Positions 61,146-64,000 of a stretch of DNA of 64,000 bases are shown here, piece after piece; positions within the stretch are counted from its first letter, which is position 1; each line of letters opens with the position of its first letter. Source of the DNA: Paraburkholderia sp. BL23I1N1 (GTDB lineage: Bacteria > Pseudomonadota > Gammaproteobacteria > Burkholderiales > Burkholderiaceae). Both the position numbers and the translations under genes were made by a program. The notes beneath the pieces were generated by a model, which ran no database searches, was not told the DNA's origin, and worked only from the letters and a program-made list of their open reading frames with translations. The stretch lies in contig NZ_RAPV01000001.1 of the NCBI RefSeq assembly GCF_003610295.1, positions 1,550,001 to 1,614,000 of the forward strand, written 5' to 3'.

Positions 61146-61784
61146 CTAACGCTGGTAAGTTGGTCCACACGAAGGAGAAGTCCCGTTGCGAAAGCAGGCG
61201 AGCAGACAGTCTTCATTCAACGACTGACCGACGCAGCTCAAACGATCGATCTCAACCAGCTCTTCTTCCAGGATGGCTATGACCGTCTCGGCTCCGGCAA
61301 CGTGGCCCCATCGCCGGCAATTGGCGTCACGTGCCGATCCGAAAACCAGCTGTCCACCGGGCGCAAGCATCCGTGCTAAATTGCGGACAGCGGCGCGCAC
61401 CTCGACGCTGCCGTCGAGGTAATAGAGAACCTCCGCCACCACGATCAGATCGAACTGTTGCTCAGTCGAAAAATGCTGGACATCGGAGACGATCCAATTG
61501 ATGTGTGGTGGGTCCATCATCCGTTCGCGTGTCCTAGCAATTGCGCGTGGCACAATATCGATCACGGTGAGCCGTTGGCAGTGCGGTGCCAATTTTTCCG
61601 TAAAGGCTCCGCCGGCGCATCCGACTTCGAGCGCATTTGTGACAGATCCCTGCGAAAGTGCCATCCGAAGCATTTGCCTGTGGCGCTCGTGCTCAAACGG
61701 ATTGTTGTCGAGCCGCCATGGATCGTCTGTGTCCAATTCCCGGCGCAGCAATTCGAAGTTCGTTTGATGTGTCAATTCCGCCAT
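61146..61784 (-). CDS. nodS: NodS-type SAM-dependent N-methyltransferase
   Basis: Methylates the amino group of the deacetylated non-reducing glucosamine of Nod factors, before NodA acylation. 212 residues beginning with FELLRRELDTDDPWRLDNNP, SAM motif I ALEVGCAGGAFTEKLAPHCQ (51-70), then FDLIVVAEVLYYLDG and VFGSARDANCRRWGHVAGAE, close to NodS proteins I remember from rhizobia. Lies between nolO and nodU on the same strand, as nodS-nodU usually do. Confidence 0.92.
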   Translation of the reverse strand: MAELTHQTNFELLRRELDTDDPWRLDNNPFEHERHRQMLRMALSQGSVTNALEVGCAGGAFTEKLAPHCQRLTVIDIVPRAIARTRERMMDPPHINWIVSDVQHFSTEQQFDLIVVAEVLYYLDGSVEVRAAVRNLARMLAPGGQLVFGSARDANCRRWGHVAGAETVIAILEEELVEIDRLSCVGQSLNEDCLLACFRNGTSPSCGPTYQR

Positions 61785-61968
61785 ACCTTTATGGTTCGCC
61801 GCTGCAAGTATCCGGACCTTGGGCCGGGACTGGTGCTCCGTTGAAAACAGGCGTGTTGCTACGAGAACTGCACGGCGACCAAACGCTATTGTTTAACTTC
61901 CAGAAAAAATAGCTCGCGAGGGCTGTTACGCAGCTTCAGACCTTCAGCCACTCATTGGAAGGGCGTCG

Positions 61969-63981
61969 TTACCGTGACAACGCCCGTGAGGGATGCAGTC
62001 GAACCCGACGCTGTTCCCACAATCCGCGCAGTTCCTTGACGAGGGTTTCACGTCGCGTCTGCTCAAGCGTAATTGTATCGAGAAGATGTCCGAGCACGGC
62101 TTCGCCTTCGATCTGCATTAGCATATCGAACAACTCATGTGAAATGCGCACACTGTCACAGATGGAGCCGCCGGTGCGAATTTCGCATACCGTCTCCTGA
62201 CGATCCCGCGCTGTGTGAGCGCGGATTCGATAGAGCGATGCATAGGGCGGCAGTGAAACCGCGAGCGCAGTCCAATGTTCCTGCGTTGCGGGCCGTTTTT
62301 TGACGAGGAACGGCCCGACCACAAGTCCATCCAGCTCTGTCGTCAGATATGTGGCAATCGCGTCTGCAACCGAATCTACGATTGGCTCAGCGTTGTTATT
62401 AAAGGAAGTGTTGAGCAGAATTGGGATTCCTGTCCGCTTCTTGAACGCATTAATAACCTCCCAGTAGGCGGGATTGGTTTTCCGCGATACTGTTTGCAGC
62501 CGCGCTGTACCGTCAATGTGCGTGATGGCGCCGAGCAAGGCACGCTTGGAGTCGCGCACGCGAACTACAAAATTCATAAAAGGGAATTCGCGGGTACCCT
62601 CTGGGAGGTCAAAAAATTCGTGCGCATCATCCTCCAGCACTGATGGCGCGAACGGTCGGTAACCCTCGCGCTTCTTGACCATGGCGTTGATCCGGTCCTT
62701 GTTTGCGGTCGGCCTGGGATCGGCAAGAATGCTGCGGTTGCCAAGCGCGCGTGGCCCGAACTCCGAACGACCCTGCACCCAGCCGATCACGGCGCCATTT
62801 GCCATCCAGTCGGCTGCTCTGCCTGCCACGTCATCACTGCGTTCAACGTCGAGGTGTCCGGCCCACGCATTCAATTCTTGCTCCACGACTAGATCGCTCC
62901 CAAGATCGGGCCCCCAATAGACCTCCTGCAATCGCTCACGCGGCGCGGGCTGACCGAAGTCGTTTGACATCATAAGGGCGGCGCCTAATGCGCAACCGGC
63001 GTCGTGCGCTGCGGGCTGCACAAAGATGTCTTCGAAAAGTCCCGAATACAGCAGCTTACCGTTCATGGTGCAGTTATGAGCTACTCCTCCGGCTATACAC
63101 AGCCGCTTCATACCGGTGACCTCGCGATGATGGCGGAGAATGTGAAACACGATCCGCTCCAGCGCTTCCTGCAATGAAGCAGCCACATCTCGATGCTGCT
63201 GTGTGAATGGCATTCCCTTTCGCCGGACCTGGATGCTGCGGAGCAACGTCGGACCGATGCGGTCCAGGTAGACGCGGTACTCACCGTCGGCGGAGAGTTG
63301 ATAGAATTGCTCGAAGAGCCCGCGATAGGGAGCGGGGTCCCCATAAGGTGCAAGCCCCATGACCTTGTATTCGTCGAACAAGCCGTAACCGAGATACCGG
63401 ATTGTTTCGAGATAGAACAGCCCTAGAGAATTATGCTCTGCGAAAGTCGCGAGTTGCGTAATTTCTGTTCCGGACCCGAGCGCCAAAAGCCCCGAGAGGA
63501 AATCACCACCGCCATCGACCGCGAGGATCAGACTTTGCTCGAATCCAGACATCGCAAACGCGCTCACGGCATGCGCCAGATGGTGACTCACGAATGAGAC
63601 TCGCGAAGGATCGACTTCGGTACCGAACTCCTGCATTAGTAACTTACGCAGAAACAGCTTGGCATCCACCGGAATGGAGATGTTCGGCTGGGACAGGAAC
63701 AGGCGTTCGAGCATGACGTTGCAATAGGCCTCGGTAGCGTAAAACGCGATGCGGTCGATATCGCTGAGCTGAATCCCTGCGGATGCAAGGCAGTATTGAA
63801 TCGAACTGCTCGGGAACTTGTTAGAGTGCTTGATCCGGTTGAGGCGCTCCTCTTCGACGGCCGCTATTACGCGTCCGTCCCGGACAAGCACCGCAGCGCC
63901 ATCGTGCAGAAATGTGTTCGGCAGTTCGAGTGGATTTTCATGAACTTTGTCCAGCCCGCCGCTCACTCCTAAGCACAGCAT
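61969..63981 (-). CDS. nolO: NolO-type Nod-factor carbamoyltransferase
   Basis: 3-O- (or 4-O-) carbamoylates the non-reducing end of Nod factors using carbamoyl phosphate and ATP. 670 residues with an N-terminal ASKHA domain (HDGAAVLV at 26-33; metal-binding His in SFVSHHLAHAVSAF, H133/H134/H137; CIAGGVAHNCTMNGKLLYSG) and a YrdC-like domain (GRSEFGPRALGNRSILADPR). The length and the N-terminus MLCLGVSGGLDKVHENP fit NolO, not the shorter NodU. AAGGAG lies 8-9 bases before ATG 63981. 184 bases without a gene separate it from nodS. Confidence 0.92.
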   Translation of the reverse strand: MLCLGVSGGLDKVHENPLELPNTFLHDGAAVLVRDGRVIAAVEEERLNRIKHSNKFPSSSIQYCLASAGIQLSDIDRIAFYATEAYCNVMLERLFLSQPNISIPVDAKLFLRKLLMQEFGTEVDPSRVSFVSHHLAHAVSAFAMSGFEQSLILAVDGGGDFLSGLLALGSGTEITQLATFAEHNSLGLFYLETIRYLGYGLFDEYKVMGLAPYGDPAPYRGLFEQFYQLSADGEYRVYLDRIGPTLLRSIQVRRKGMPFTQQHRDVAASLQEALERIVFHILRHHREVTGMKRLCIAGGVAHNCTMNGKLLYSGLFEDIFVQPAAHDAGCALGAALMMSNDFGQPAPRERLQEVYWGPDLGSDLVVEQELNAWAGHLDVERSDDVAGRAADWMANGAVIGWVQGRSEFGPRALGNRSILADPRPTANKDRINAMVKKREGYRPFAPSVLEDDAHEFFDLPEGTREFPFMNFVVRVRDSKRALLGAITHIDGTARLQTVSRKTNPAYWEVINAFKKRTGIPILLNTSFNNNAEPIVDSVADAIATYLTTELDGLVVGPFLVKKRPATQEHWTALAVSLPPYASLYRIRAHTARDRQETVCEIRTGGSICDSVRISHELFDMLMQIEGEAVLGHLLDTITLEQTRRETLVKELRGLWEQRRVRLHPSRALSR

Positions 63982-64000
63982 GTCTCTCTCCTTGATTGTG

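Overview
The window looks like chromosome 1 of a Paraburkholderia (formerly Burkholderia) strain that is probably a legume symbiont (beta-rhizobium). The first 26.5 kb is ordinary high-GC housekeeping sequence in the usual Burkholderiaceae order. The rest is a mosaic accessory region that starts directly behind guaA and ends in nodulation genes.

Region 1 (1-26,483, core): the pyrH 3' part, frr, uppS, cdsA, dxr, rseP, bamA, skp, lpxD, fabZ, lpxA, lpxB, rnhB and a SpoU-type RNA methylase cover nucleotide supply, ribosome recycling, isoprenoid carriers, phospholipid, outer-membrane assembly and lipid A. Then come the divergent ppsR/ppsA pair, nfeD plus an SPFH protein, smpB, ratA-rnfH, an EamA exporter, guaB, a membrane protein and guaA.

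Region 2 (26.5-39.1 kb, island entry): a P4-type tyrosine integrase with upstream iterons follows guaA, a known island insertion site. Next are broken IS3 and IS110 elements and a segment bounded by two inverted IS6 copies. That segment holds a truncated Nramp transporter, an oleate hydratase, a chrA gene broken by an IS5 insertion, an HPF-like protein and a truncated universal stress protein. Two FNR/ANR-like boxes suggest an oxygen-responsive module. A tri-haem cytochrome c peroxidase follows.

Region 3 (39.5-49.7 kb): a minus-strand operon encodes, in transcription order, a lysine/ornithine N-hydroxylase, an MFS exporter, a PhyH-type dioxygenase, a zinc-type cupin, a MetRS-like enzyme and a PLP aminotransferase. 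N-hydroxylase plus cupin plus MetRS-like protein is the signature of hydrazine synthetases (N-N bond formation, as in s56-p1 and pyrazofurin biosynthesis). I read this as a hydrazine-type natural-product cluster. Its last gene is split by an IS66 and an IS5 insertion, both with exact target duplications. Removing them restores a perfect reading frame.

Region 4 (50-59.4 kb): a scrap heap of an IS3 fragment, a group II intron with its maturase, a second maturase fragment and IS5, IS110 and IS3 remnants. A low-GC porin and a cytochrome P450 sit among them.

Region 5 (59.4-64 kb): nolO, nodS and nodU (Nod-factor carbamoylation and N-methylation), with a one-base homopolymer frameshift in nodU. 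The island runs past the window; no right attachment site was seen.
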